This document shows positions 10,545 through 19,147 of a stretch of 45,747 bases of DNA, piece by piece. Source of the DNA: Candidatus Obscuribacterales bacterium (lineage in GTDB: Bacteria; Cyanobacteriota; Vampirovibrionia; Obscuribacterales; Obscuribacteraceae); NCBI GenBank assembly GCA_020050835.1, contig JAGVKB010000152.1, positions 1 through 45,747 of the forward strand. The letters are read 5' to 3'. The position numbers and the translations under genes were made by a program. How positions within the stretch are numbered: the stretch's first letter is position 1; every line of letters begins with the position of its first letter. A model generated the notes under the pieces. The model was not told the origin of the DNA, made no database searches, and worked only from the letters and a program-made list of their open reading frames with translations.

Positions 10545-11405
10545 ATGAGAACGCGTGTAAGACTGTTGAACATTGCCCTTGCTCTGACACTTGTCTTGAG
10601 TGGTGGCTTCGCTCAGGCTGCCACGATTGATTTCACACCGGATATTACAGGCAAGTCCGGCACGGTTCGCGGCAAGATACCGCTGGAGAAGTTGGCTGGA
10701 GTGGATATTCCCCGCGGGCGGGTAGCTTTCAAGGGCGGGCTGCTGGAAGTGACGACGGTGCCTGAGTGGCAGTTCGATCGCAGTGTAGTTCTTTCCGGAC
10801 CAGTCCTCAAGACCGAAGCGCGCATCGAGCATGGCGAGGCTTATATTCATGGTCTTGCCTACCTCTGCGATGGAGATTGGGTTAGCTATATCAGCCCGGC
10901 GATTGTCCGGGAGACACTCGTCACGGAAAAGTCCGAACTTGTAGGACAAGTCGAAAGGATTGAAAACGGCGCAATCGAGTTTGTCGAGTTGAACGGTCAG
11001 CGTAGCCAGATTCCAGTTGCGGCGGTAAAGGCGATTTATTCTCCGAAAGCGTTCTCTTTCGATCTGCAAGCGCCGGCTCCTGGAGCTGTTTCCGGTCAGG
11101 CGTTTCAGACAGAAGTGAATCGCATCGCAATCAGGCCCAATTCGCGAGTGTTTCGGGCAGCGGCGCTCAGGACTGAGCTTCGCAAGCAATCGGACGGCGA
11201 TCTCACAACCGGCCAGTTGGTCGCCATCGGAACAGCAATTAGCGCGTTGCAGATCGGGCAGATGGTGCCGATGTTGGTCTATCCGCTCACGTCCAATCAT
11301 CTCTGGCGACAGGCCAATAGTGTTCAGTATCAGAGCTTGGCCAACCCGTTTGGTTTTCAGCCGCTAGTCGGAGTGCCGGTCACTTCGGTGCCGCCACCGC
11401 GATGA
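10545..11405 (+). CDS. secreted protein of unknown function
   Basis: 286 aa with a clear Sec signal peptide (residues 1-25, ending FAQA|A). AAAGGAG and GAGGGG lie upstream of the ATG. The mature protein is beta-rich; a segment around residues 125-165 (VGQVERIENGAIEFVELNG followed by QIPVAAVKAIYSP) looks like a small beta-barrel repeat of the kind used as a scaffold, but no named family was recognised. A moderately hydrophobic stretch lies near residues 225-250 (VAIGTAISALQIGQMVPMLV). It follows the orphan TolC gene by 30 bp and probably shares its transcript. A 315-codon frame on the opposite strand over this gene is treated as a shadow because it also runs into the TolC gene. Confidence 0.65.
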   Translation: MRTRVRLLNIALALTLVLSGGFAQAATIDFTPDITGKSGTVRGKIPLEKLAGVDIPRGRVAFKGGLLEVTTVPEWQFDRSVVLSGPVLKTEARIEHGEAYIHGLAYLCDGDWVSYISPAIVRETLVTEKSELVGQVERIENGAIEFVELNGQRSQIPVAAVKAIYSPKAFSFDLQAPAPGAVSGQAFQTEVNRIAIRPNSRVFRAAALRTELRKQSDGDLTTGQLVAIGTAISALQIGQMVPMLVYPLTSNHLWRQANSVQYQSLANPFGFQPLVGVPVTSVPPPR

Positions 11406-11432
11406 AACGTCGGGTTGTGGAGATTCGTTTGC

Positions 11433-12596
11433 TTAGACCCGCTGCCTGATCCATTGAGCGATCTCATATCGCAAAGATGGCATCATCTCGTAGCAGCCGT
11501 GGCTGGCATTTGGGATAAACAAGAGTTTCTTGTCGACCGAGCCGGCCAGATCGTAGATGGATTTGGTATCACTGGCCGGTGCCAATATATCTTTACCACC
11601 ACCGACGGCCATTAAGGGGCAAGTGAGCTGTCTGAGATCTGCTGCGCGCGGCATGCGGGTCGCAAACCCGCGCAAGACATCTTCGGCACCGTCTGTGAGG
11701 CTGAGCGCTTCTCGACGGACGGCCGGCAACAATCTCTCCAGAGTCGATTCCAGCTGATAGGGAGCTGACAAAGTTGCCACAGCCTGGTAGCGGTCCGGAG
11801 TGAGAAGGACCAGGGTAAGCGCCAGCGCACCGCCAATGCCCAACCCATGTAGCGCAAGCCGCTCCGGATCGATCTCTTTGTGCTGGTTGAGAAAGAGATA
11901 GAGGGCATTTCCCAAGATTTCGAAATCTCCTGAATCAAGGTGATCGTCGAAACTTTCACCGAAGCCGGGAAGGTCGAAAGATAATGTAGCGATGCCCATC
12001 TTGAGGAAGGCATTTTCGGTGTAATGCAGCTCTTCTTTCGCCGAATTGACACTGTTTACGATTACCACGCACGGCGCCTGTGCATGTGCCTCAATCACCG
12101 GTAGTCTCAGATATCCCTTCAGGCTGCCTGCTTGATACGGTATTTCGACCGCGGTTGCCGCATACTCGAAATGTGGTGCCGCATGCCGGTAGCTTCTTGA
12201 GCAGCGAGCATAAAAGAGCGAGCGGTTGTCCTGGTCGCGCAAAATCAAAAGTTGCGCATAAAAATCCCAAAAGGACGACTGCAAGTAATGCGCTGCCGCG
12301 CGAGGATTCAAGCCGAGGTCATCCCAGTAGAGAGCCTTTTCGTGCAACTCGCCGGCGATGGAAGAGAAGATGTGTGGCAGGTGTTCCCAGCGCTTGGCTT
12401 GCCGAAGAGCTGTTTCGACTTCTTCGCGAATCAGTCCGTTGGCGGCAGCCCGATTCACTAAGAAGGATGGAATCGATCGGCCGCGTAAAGTACTCAAAAT
12501 ACGGCTAAACAGATTCGACTGCGCGGCATGCTTGCGGACAGAAGAGGCCATGCGTTGCGTAATCGGCAGAGTTTCTTTGTTGGTGGGTCTAACCAC
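11433..12596 (-). CDS. FrsA/DUF1100-like alpha/beta hydrolase, nucleophile substituted
   Basis: 387 aa from a GTG start; an in-frame ATG at 12551 is an alternative, and neither has a good ribosome binding site. An alpha-helical N-terminal part of about 150 residues precedes an alpha/beta hydrolase fold, as in the FrsA/2,6-dihydroxypseudooxynicotine hydrolase group. The oxyanion-side strand reads PCVVIVNSVNSAKEEL and SFDLPGFGES follows. The nucleophile elbow reads HGLGIGG, so position 253 is Gly (GGC) where active relatives have Ser (often AGC). Asp336 (GGGKDIL) and His366 (NASHGCYE) are present. It may be catalytically dead, or use a different mechanism. It converges with the secreted gene at 10545, 27 bp apart. 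Confidence 0.75.
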   Translation of the reverse strand: MVRPTNKETLPITQRMASSVRKHAAQSNLFSRILSTLRGRSIPSFLVNRAAANGLIREEVETALRQAKRWEHLPHIFSSIAGELHEKALYWDDLGLNPRAAAHYLQSSFWDFYAQLLILRDQDNRSLFYARCSRSYRHAAPHFEYAATAVEIPYQAGSLKGYLRLPVIEAHAQAPCVVIVNSVNSAKEELHYTENAFLKMGIATLSFDLPGFGESFDDHLDSGDFEILGNALYLFLNQHKEIDPERLALHGLGIGGALALTLVLLTPDRYQAVATLSAPYQLESTLERLLPAVRREALSLTDGAEDVLRGFATRMPRAADLRQLTCPLMAVGGGKDILAPASDTKSIYDLAGSVDKKLLFIPNASHGCYEMMPSLRYEIAQWIRQRV

Positions 12597-12757
12597 GTTC
12601 AGTGCACCGTATCATCCGGAAGCCTTTCTCAGCTGTCCGTGCCAGTTGATGAGCAATTTTTGCAGTTGCGTCCATTCTACAAAAACTGTCAGGGCAAGAC
12701 CTTAAGCAACTAGTATCTCGTTTCGGAAATGACGCGCTACTGGAGGGGGCATGCCCA

Positions 12758-12786
12758 GTCGGGGCGATGCATGGCATCGCCCCGAC
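12758..12786. repeat. perfect 13-bp hairpin, REP-like
   Basis: The arm GTCGGGGCGATGC is followed by a 3-nt ATG loop and its exact reverse complement. GC-rich perfect palindromes ending in GGGGCGA/TCGCCCC are a recurring type of intergenic repeat in bacteria, but only one copy occurs in this window. No T-run follows on either strand, so a terminator is not supported. Confidence 0.7.
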
Positions 12787-12811
12787 GGATCGTTAATTCG
12801 GAATCGCTGTA

Positions 12812-12916
12812 CTAGTACCGTTTCACAGAGGAAATGATCGATTGGGAAACAAGGTGCGATGCAGGTTATCCCCGGGCGAACTGCAATCATTCAAAATCAC
12901 TGTGAAACGGTACTAG
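12812..12916. repeat. 105-bp segment bounded by 17-bp perfect inverted repeats
   Basis: The left arm, 12812-12828 (CTAGTACCGTTTCACAG), is exactly repeated as its reverse complement at 12900-12916. The 71 bp between the arms encode nothing recognisable. The arms match perfectly over 17 bp and then diverge on both sides. The layout fits a MITE-like or palindromic element, or a pair of operator sites for the efflux operon starting at 13060. No flanking target-site duplication was found. Confidence 0.6.
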
Positions 12917-13059
12917 CAGTGGAAGATTAATTGCATCTATTGACAGGTCGCCAATGCCAAGAACCATCAAAACCTAACTTTACTTAGATCACTCTAAAAA
13001 CTTTTGTTCATATAACAAGTAAGCTGAGTATTTGATCAGCTAAGCTTGAAAGGACTCTG

Positions 13060-14556
13060 TTGGCAACCGGCTGTCGATCCTGGCCTGAGGAAAGAAGCTC
13101 GTCTTGGGTACGAGTGCTCTTTTTATGCCTTTGCTGGCTTTTGCTGCTGGTATTGCCGGCTCACGGTCAGGGGCGGGATCAGCCGCTGACCGATCTCAAA
13201 TTTCAAGCGCAAGCTCCGCAACGCGTTTTTACGCTAAGAGAGGCGGTCGATGTTGCTCTCACCAACTTTCCGTCGATTCAAGCGGCACGTTTCAAGCTAA
13301 AAGCGGCCCAGTCCGATATTACGCTAGCAAAAACCGCCTACCTTCCCAATCTCAATCTTGACGTTCAAGAGATGCGCAACAGTCAGAACCTGATTGCCAG
13401 AACGATCATGCCGGCCGTGTCCGGCTTGGACGTCATTCCGATTCAATCCGGGCAGGAAAGCCACAGCTCGAGCATGAGGAGCATCTTCGGCAACAATATG
13501 GGCGCCAACTTCTCCTGGCTGCTCTACGACTTTGGTCAGCGCGGAGCTAATGTCGACGTGGCGCGAGCCGAGACGAAGCTGGCGCGGGCGAATCTCCGTC
13601 TGACTCAGCTCGATGTCGCATATGCAGCGTCTGACACTTACTTGACGGCAGTCGAAGCCAAAGAGACTATTCGGGCGGCCCAGGCCACGCTCGACCGGAT
13701 GCAAGCGGCAGCGATCACCGTCAAGACCCTGGTCGACAAAGGTCTTCGTCCGGGCGTTGATGCCGCTCGAGCCGATTTCGATGTTTCACAGGCTAAAATC
13801 GGTTTGATCAAAGCCAATCGGTCTACCAAGCTTGCGCGCGTGGACCTCGCTGAGCGATTGGGCATCGCCAGCGCCGACGTCGACATCGTATCGCAACCGC
13901 TGGTGCGCGGTCCGAAGCAGCCCTTGCTCTTCGGCGCCGTCGATCTCAATACCCATCCGCTCGCCCTGTTGCGGCAGTCTTCGGTGCAGACCTGGGCCGC
14001 CAAGGTCCATCTGCTCGACCGTACCTGGTATCCGCATCTTTGGCTTGACTCGGCTTTCTGGGGAGCTGGCAGTGGAGCGAAAGGCCAGTCGCCGCCGATT
14101 GCGCGCGGCATCATTCCGCAGGCAGCCAATTACATGGCCGGTCTGTCGCTGAGCTTCCCGGTCATGGATATCTTCGCAATCAAGGCGCGCAAGAAATCTG
14201 CGTTTAATACGGAGAGAGCTGAAAAAGCCAATCTCGATCTTGCCATCCAGATCCTCGAGCAGAAGGATGCGCGAGCGCGAGTACTGCTGTCCGAGAACAA
14301 GCGGATCGCTGAAGAGACACCACGAATGGTGCAGGCCGCCAGGGAAAATGAGATCAAAATTCTGGAGCGATATCAACAGGGGCTGACAAACATGGTGGCA
14401 GTCGCGGAAGCAGAAAGAATTCTGGCGGAAGCGGAAGTCGAAGACGCGATCGCTCAAGTCGAAGTCTGGCGATCGGTTCTGGCATTGGGGTATGTGCAGG
14501 GCGATTTGAAGCCGTTCCTGTCATTGGTGGCAGCGGCCGAGGGGAGCACGAAATAA
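13060..14556 (+). CDS. TolC-family outer-membrane efflux protein
   Basis: 498 aa from a TTG start at 13060; AAAGGA at 13049-13054 lies 5 nt upstream, which supports this start over later codons. A signal peptide spans about residues 17-36 (VLFLCLCWLLLLVLPAHG). The OEP/TolC fold follows, opening with FTLREAVDVALTNFPSI and containing WLLYDFGQRGANVDVARAE, a typical first-repeat motif. The second repeat ends in NMVAVAEAERILAEAEVEDA and a C-terminal VWRSVLALGYVQGDLKPFL, matching the TolC protein at 7145. It heads the second efflux operon, with the RND gene 1 bp downstream. Confidence 0.9.
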   Translation: MATGCRSWPEERSSSWVRVLFLCLCWLLLLVLPAHGQGRDQPLTDLKFQAQAPQRVFTLREAVDVALTNFPSIQAARFKLKAAQSDITLAKTAYLPNLNLDVQEMRNSQNLIARTIMPAVSGLDVIPIQSGQESHSSSMRSIFGNNMGANFSWLLYDFGQRGANVDVARAETKLARANLRLTQLDVAYAASDTYLTAVEAKETIRAAQATLDRMQAAAITVKTLVDKGLRPGVDAARADFDVSQAKIGLIKANRSTKLARVDLAERLGIASADVDIVSQPLVRGPKQPLLFGAVDLNTHPLALLRQSSVQTWAAKVHLLDRTWYPHLWLDSAFWGAGSGAKGQSPPIARGIIPQAANYMAGLSLSFPVMDIFAIKARKKSAFNTERAEKANLDLAIQILEQKDARARVLLSENKRIAEETPRMVQAARENEIKILERYQQGLTNMVAVAEAERILAEAEVEDAIAQVEVWRSVLALGYVQGDLKPFLSLVAAAEGSTK

Positions 14557-14557
14557 G

Positions 14558-17500
14558 ATGGGCATCATCGGCGGAGCGCTAAAACGTCCAATCACCGTTC
14601 TGATCGCCGTGCTGAGCGTGATGCTGATCTCTGTCATGGCAATAACCGGCATGAAGCAGGATATCTTTCCTGATTTGAAGATTCCGGCGATTTACGTGAT
14701 TCAGGGATATGGCGGCATGTCGCCCGGGCAGATGGAAGGCTATCTCGTGTCGTCATACGAGCTGTTCTTCCTTTATGTTCCGGGCATCGAGCACATCGAA
14801 TCTCAATCCATTCAAAACGTTGCTCTGATCAAGATTTACTTTCAAGCTGACACCGACATGGCCAGTGCTATGGCGGCGGTGGTGGCGATGGCTAATCGGG
14901 CTACCTCTCTGGCTCCGAAGGGAACGCTCAATCCGTTTGTTCTGAGATTCGACGCCGGCAGTTTGCCAGTCGGACAGCTGGTTCTGTCATCTCAGACAAA
15001 ATCGGTCAGGCAGCTGCAGGATCTCGCCTACACGCGCATTCGTCCTCAGCTCGCGACGGTGCCTGGAGCCGAGGCGCCGCCACCGTTCGGTGGAAACATT
15101 CGGACGATTGTAGTCAATGTCAATGCCGACAAGCTGCGACAATACAACATCTCCGGCGACGAAATAGTCAAAGCGCTGGCCGCCGGCAACTCTGTCTTGC
15201 CATCCGGCAACGTGCGTACCGGCGATCTCTTGCGGATCGCTCCGGTCAATACTGATCTGCCGGATATTCACCAGCTAGACTACTTCCCGATTCGAACCGG
15301 CGCCGGTCCGCAGATCTTCATCAGAGACGTGGGCACGGTCGAGGATTCGGAAGACATCTTAGCTGGGTACGCGCTCTACAACGGACAGCCGACCGTATAC
15401 ATACCTGTAATCAAGCGGGCGGATGCCTCTACTGTGGCTGTGGTTGACTCACTTGGCAAGGCGATGCCGAAGATGCAGGCAGTATTGCCAAGCGACGTCA
15501 AAATTAGTTATGAGTTCGACCAATCGAAGTATGTTCGCGAGGCGATCGACGATGTGCTGCATGAGGGCATGCTGGGCACCCTCCTTCCCGGTCTCATGAT
15601 CTTGCTGTTCTTGCGGGATTTGCGAAGCACCGCGATCGTGGTGACAACCATTCCCTGCTCGTTGTTGGCTTCCTGTGTCGGGCTCTGGTTGACCGGTCAA
15701 ACCTTCAATATTCAAACATTGTCCGGTTTGGCTCTGGCGATTGGCATCCTGGTCGATGAGGCGACAGTTACGATCGAGAACGTTCACAGCCACCTGGCAC
15801 GGGGCGAGCCCGTTTCGCGGGCGGTATACGAAGCCTGCGTCGAGACGATGGTGCCTAGCTTCCTGGCTATGTTGTCGGTGGTGGCGGTTTTCGTGCCCTC
15901 CTTCTTTATGGTCGGAATTACCAGGTATCTTTTCATTCCGCTGTCGCTGTCGGTTGGATTTGCGATGTTTGCCTCGTTCATACTGTCGGTTACGCTCGTG
16001 CCGGTAATGTGTGTTTGGATCTTAAAGCCGCATCAGCATGGACAACAGGAAGAAGAGGACGGTCCGGTGACGCGTCTGCGTGACGGGCTCGGCAGTTTCG
16101 TGTCGACTTTGATGCCGGTAAGAGTTCTGGTAGTGCCGATTTATCTGTGCTCGGCGGTCATTCTCATGCTCATCTTATATGGGCAGATTGGACGCGAGAT
16201 GTTTCCTGATGTCGGCAGCAGCGAGTTTCGAATTAGAGTGAGCGCTCCGACCGGCACGCGTCCGGAAGCACTTTTGACAATCGTCCGGAAGATGCTGAAG
16301 GAGACCGACGAGGTAGCCGGAAAAGGCAAGCTGGAGAGTTCGCTTGGTTATGCCGGGCAGCAGCCGCCGATGTTCCCGATCAGCTCTGCCTATCTCTGGA
16401 CGAGCGGGCCGCATCAGGCGGTGATCGACATCAAGATGCACGAAGGCTCGATCAGCAATATGACGGAGTTTAAGGACCGCTTGCGCGGCCGGTTTAAGGA
16501 CGTCTTTCCGGGAACCCACTTCTCATTCGAGCCGGGCGATATCGTCAGTCAGATTATGAACCTGGGATCTCCGACTCCGATTTCGGTCAATATCATGGGA
16601 CACGAGTTGATCGTCGACCGGCTCTTTGCCGAGAAAATCAGAAAAGAGATGGCGAAAATCCCTTATCTGCGTGACCTCTTCTGGGGGCAGCCGCAGGAAT
16701 ATCCGACCTGCGAGATCAAGATCGACCGCGAGCTGGCGGGTCAGCTTGGAATAACACCGCATCAAATCGGTATGTCGCTGCAGCCGGCCTTCTTCTCCAG
16801 CCGATTCGTGTTGCTGTCATTCTGGCGCGATCCCGAAAGCGGATTCTCCTATCAGGTGCAGGTGCAAGTTCCGCAAGATCAGATCAAGTCAAAGGAAGAC
16901 ATCGAGCAATTCCCGACGATGGGAAGCCCATCCATGCAGCATCCTTTGATTGGTGACGTGGCGAAGGTGGAGTATGGCACCACCAATGGTGAATACGATC
17001 GTTACAACATGATGCGAATGGTTTCACTTACCGCCAACATCGCCGGAAAGGATCTCGGCACGGTCGGCAAGGCGGTGCAAGACGCGGTGAAGCGCGCGGG
17101 CAAGCCGCCGCAGGGGGTTTTCCCTGAAGTGAAGGGGCAGGTTCCCCTGCTGGCGGACACCTTCAATCACCTCTTTACCGGGTTGATTCTGGCGGTAGTT
17201 GTCATCTTCTTGATGCTGTCGGCTTACTTCCAGGCACCACGCCTGGTGCTAGTTGTGCTGTCCACCACGCCGGCTATTCTTGTCGGCGTATTGATAGCGC
17301 TCTTCGTGACGGGCACCACTTTGAACGTTCAGTCCTTCATGGGGGCGATCATGGCAATCGGTGTTGGAGTCTCCAACTCAATCTTGTTGGTGGTTTTCGC
17401 CGAAAAGAATCGCCACGATGGAATGACGGCGGAGGCTGCAGCCATTCAGTCCGCTCAAAGTAGAATGCGGCCGGTTCTCATGACTTCCATCGCCATGGTG

Positions 17501-17683
17501 GCAGGTATGGTTCCGATGGCGATTAGCAGCGGGCAGAGCGCATCGCTCGGAAGAGCCGTGATCGGTGGATTGACGATGTCGACATTGTCTGCCCTTACGT
17601 TGTTGCCGCTTGTATTTGCGATGATTCAGGGGCCGGCATCCCTGGCATCACCATCGCTTCACCCTGATGACCGAGGAGAGTAG
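14558..17683 (+). CDS. RND efflux permease, paralogue of the pump at 3868
   Basis: 1041 aa. It aligns along its length with the pump at 3868: QDIFPDLKIP at 34-43, the segment [17 protein letters not shown] near 52-68, and the same C-terminal SLHPDD. TM4 has [14 protein letters not shown] with Asp400-Glu401; TM10 has GVGVSNSILLVVF with Ser939 in place of the AcrB relay lysine. Both pumps therefore share a modified proton-relay set, as expected for a common subfamily. The start is 1 bp after the TolC stop codon and the adaptor follows 12 bp downstream, so translation is probably coupled. Substrate unknown. Confidence 0.92.
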   Translation: MGIIGGALKRPITVLIAVLSVMLISVMAITGMKQDIFPDLKIPAIYVIQGYGGMSPGQMEGYLVSSYELFFLYVPGIEHIESQSIQNVALIKIYFQADTDMASAMAAVVAMANRATSLAPKGTLNPFVLRFDAGSLPVGQLVLSSQTKSVRQLQDLAYTRIRPQLATVPGAEAPPPFGGNIRTIVVNVNADKLRQYNISGDEIVKALAAGNSVLPSGNVRTGDLLRIAPVNTDLPDIHQLDYFPIRTGAGPQIFIRDVGTVEDSEDILAGYALYNGQPTVYIPVIKRADASTVAVVDSLGKAMPKMQAVLPSDVKISYEFDQSKYVREAIDDVLHEGMLGTLLPGLMILLFLRDLRSTAIVVTTIPCSLLASCVGLWLTGQTFNIQTLSGLALAIGILVDEATVTIENVHSHLARGEPVSRAVYEACVETMVPSFLAMLSVVAVFVPSFFMVGITRYLFIPLSLSVGFAMFASFILSVTLVPVMCVWILKPHQHGQQEEEDGPVTRLRDGLGSFVSTLMPVRVLVVPIYLCSAVILMLILYGQIGREMFPDVGSSEFRIRVSAPTGTRPEALLTIVRKMLKETDEVAGKGKLESSLGYAGQQPPMFPISSAYLWTSGPHQAVIDIKMHEGSISNMTEFKDRLRGRFKDVFPGTHFSFEPGDIVSQIMNLGSPTPISVNIMGHELIVDRLFAEKIRKEMAKIPYLRDLFWGQPQEYPTCEIKIDRELAGQLGITPHQIGMSLQPAFFSSRFVLLSFWRDPESGFSYQVQVQVPQDQIKSKEDIEQFPTMGSPSMQHPLIGDVAKVEYGTTNGEYDRYNMMRMVSLTANIAGKDLGTVGKAVQDAVKRAGKPPQGVFPEVKGQVPLLADTFNHLFTGLILAVVVIFLMLSAYFQAPRLVLVVLSTTPAILVGVLIALFVTGTTLNVQSFMGAIMAIGVGVSNSILLVVFAEKNRHDGMTAEAAAIQSAQSRMRPVLMTSIAMVAGMVPMAISSGQSASLGRAVIGGLTMSTLSALTLLPLVFAMIQGPASLASPSLHPDDRGE

Positions 17684-17695
17684 GAGAGATTAGAC

Positions 17696-19018
17696 GTGCA
17701 ATCTGAACCACCAACCAAGCCCACTTCCAATCGATTGCTTGTGATTGCAATTGCCGTGATTGCCGCCGGCGGTCTGGCATTCTTCGCATATCAATTCTTC
17801 TTCGGTAAGCATGAGGCCTTCGTGCCCGACAAGAATGAGCCGCTGCCGGTGGCAGTCGTTTCGATCGTAAAGAAGACACTCTTTCGTGACGATCAGCTGC
17901 CCGGCGAGATTCAGGCCTATCAAGACGTGAAAGTCTATCCGAAAGTCCCGGGATTCATAAAGTGGATAGGCGTTGACCGCGGCTCGATCGTCAAGAAAGG
18001 GCAATTGATGATCACTATGTACGCGCCTGAATATGATTCGAGGCGCAATGAAGCCGCGGCCAAAGTCGCCGCAGCTAAGGCGCAGTTGGCTTCCGGGCAG
18101 TCAAAACTGGAGAGTGCGAGAGCACGCTGGCGTGAAGCGAAGGCTAAGCTTACCGGTGACGACTCAACTTATGTCCGATTGAAGGCTGCTTCATTAGTGC
18201 CGGGGGTGGTGGCTACCAACGATGTAATCGTGCTCGGGCAGGTTGTCGATGCCGACAAGCAAGCGGTCAGCACCTGGGAGAGCAATATCGCCGCGGCCGA
18301 TCACGAAGTCTCCGCCTTGAAAGACACAGTTACTGCCGCTCAGAAATCGCTCGATGATTACAGTGATTTTGCGTCATATCTGGAGTTGCGAGCGCCGTTC
18401 AACGGCTACATCACAGAGCGCAACATGCACGTCGGAAGCTTCGTCGGACCGCTTGGCAGTGGCGCCTATTCGGAGATCTGCCGGATCCAGCAATTAGATC
18501 TATTGAGAATCGTCTCGCCTGTACCCGAGCGCGACACCGCTGGTGTTCTGCCGGGAGCGACCGTGGAATTTTCGGTGTCGACTTTTCCCGACAAGCGATT
18601 CAAGGGCACGATCGCTCGCATCGGCAATTATCTGAATGTCTCAACCAGAACAGAGCCGGTTGAGCTCAGTTACAACAACCCTGACTACAAAATATTGCCG
18701 GGCATGTTTTGCAAAGTTTACTGGCCGACGCGGCGTCCGAGCCCGACTCTGTTTGTGCCAATCAGCGCGGTGGTTGCGACCGCACTTGAAACTTTCATTT
18801 GCAAAGTCAAGGACGGCAAAATCGATTGGGTGAAAGTGCAGAAAGGGCAAACGATGGATAATCTCGTCGAGATTTTCGGTGACGTCAAAGAAGGCGATCT
18901 TGTCGCTAAGACCGGCAGCGAAGAGCTCCAGGAAGGCACAGCGGTCAAGCCTATCGCACAAACTCCCAGTTTAGAACCAGAGCCAAAACGCGAAACCTAT
19001 CACATGCCGGCTCAATAA
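17696..19018 (+). CDS. RND efflux periplasmic adaptor (HlyD/MFP family), membrane-anchored
   Basis: 440 aa from a GTG start with GGAGAG just upstream. Residues 12-36 form one membrane-spanning anchor (LLVIAIAVIAAGGLAFFAYQFFF), in contrast to the lipid-anchored paralogue at 2592. The lipoyl halves (VYPKVPGFIKWIGVDRGS and RAPFNGYITERN) flank an Ala/Lys-rich helical hairpin at about residues 115-220; beta-barrel and membrane-proximal domains follow. Last gene of the second efflux operon. The final 33 bp before the last base of the stop codon are repeated exactly at 23340-23372. In that second copy the frame continues 41 codons beyond CAA, so this C-terminus (..ETYHMPAQ) may be an end created by an insertion. 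Confidence 0.9.
   Translation: MQSEPPTKPTSNRLLVIAIAVIAAGGLAFFAYQFFFGKHEAFVPDKNEPLPVAVVSIVKKTLFRDDQLPGEIQAYQDVKVYPKVPGFIKWIGVDRGSIVKKGQLMITMYAPEYDSRRNEAAAKVAAAKAQLASGQSKLESARARWREAKAKLTGDDSTYVRLKAASLVPGVVATNDVIVLGQVVDADKQAVSTWESNIAAADHEVSALKDTVTAAQKSLDDYSDFASYLELRAPFNGYITERNMHVGSFVGPLGSGAYSEICRIQQLDLLRIVSPVPERDTAGVLPGATVEFSVSTFPDKRFKGTIARIGNYLNVSTRTEPVELSYNNPDYKILPGMFCKVYWPTRRPSPTLFVPISAVVATALETFICKVKDGKIDWVKVQKGQTMDNLVEIFGDVKEGDLVAKTGSEELQEGTAVKPIAQTPSLEPEPKRETYHMPAQ
18985..19017 (+). repeat. 33-bp direct repeat, left copy (adaptor gene 3' end)
   Basis: Exact match to 23340-23372. It begins AAAACGCGAAACC and ends GGCTCAATA, covering codons for the last ten residues of the adaptor and the first two bases of its TAA stop. 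Matching ends abruptly on both sides (C versus T before it, A versus C after it). Confidence 0.9.
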
Positions 19019-19147
19019 CCTGCTGACTCCGCTCTTGGTTCGCAGTGCGGGCTGCCAGCAGTCACCTGATCATCGGGTCAGCGTACAGCAGCGAAGCACA
19101 TTGCGCAAAATGTAGTAGCCGACGCGACGTACGAGCGCTGATCGCTC

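Larger units (their letters stand above)
12597..13059. other. 463-bp non-coding stretch with palindromic repeats
   Basis: No convincing gene was found here; the short open frames show no signal, motif or ribosome binding site. The stretch lies between the divergent starts of the hydrolase gene (minus) and the second efflux operon (plus). It holds a perfect 13-bp hairpin (12758-12786) and a 17-bp perfect inverted repeat (12812-12828 with 12900-12916). A weak -10-like TATAAC at 13011-13016 could belong to the efflux operon, but no matching -35 was seen. Confidence 0.6.

Noticed and set aside
10353-11300. 315-codon minus-strand open frame
   Set aside because: It spans the end of the TolC gene and most of the secreted gene at 10545, which has a signal peptide and ribosome binding site; the antisense protein has neither.
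13011-13016. TATAAC as a promoter for the second efflux operon
   Set aside because: No suitable -35 at 16-18 bp was found and the hexamer is weak, so it is mentioned but not listed as a promoter.
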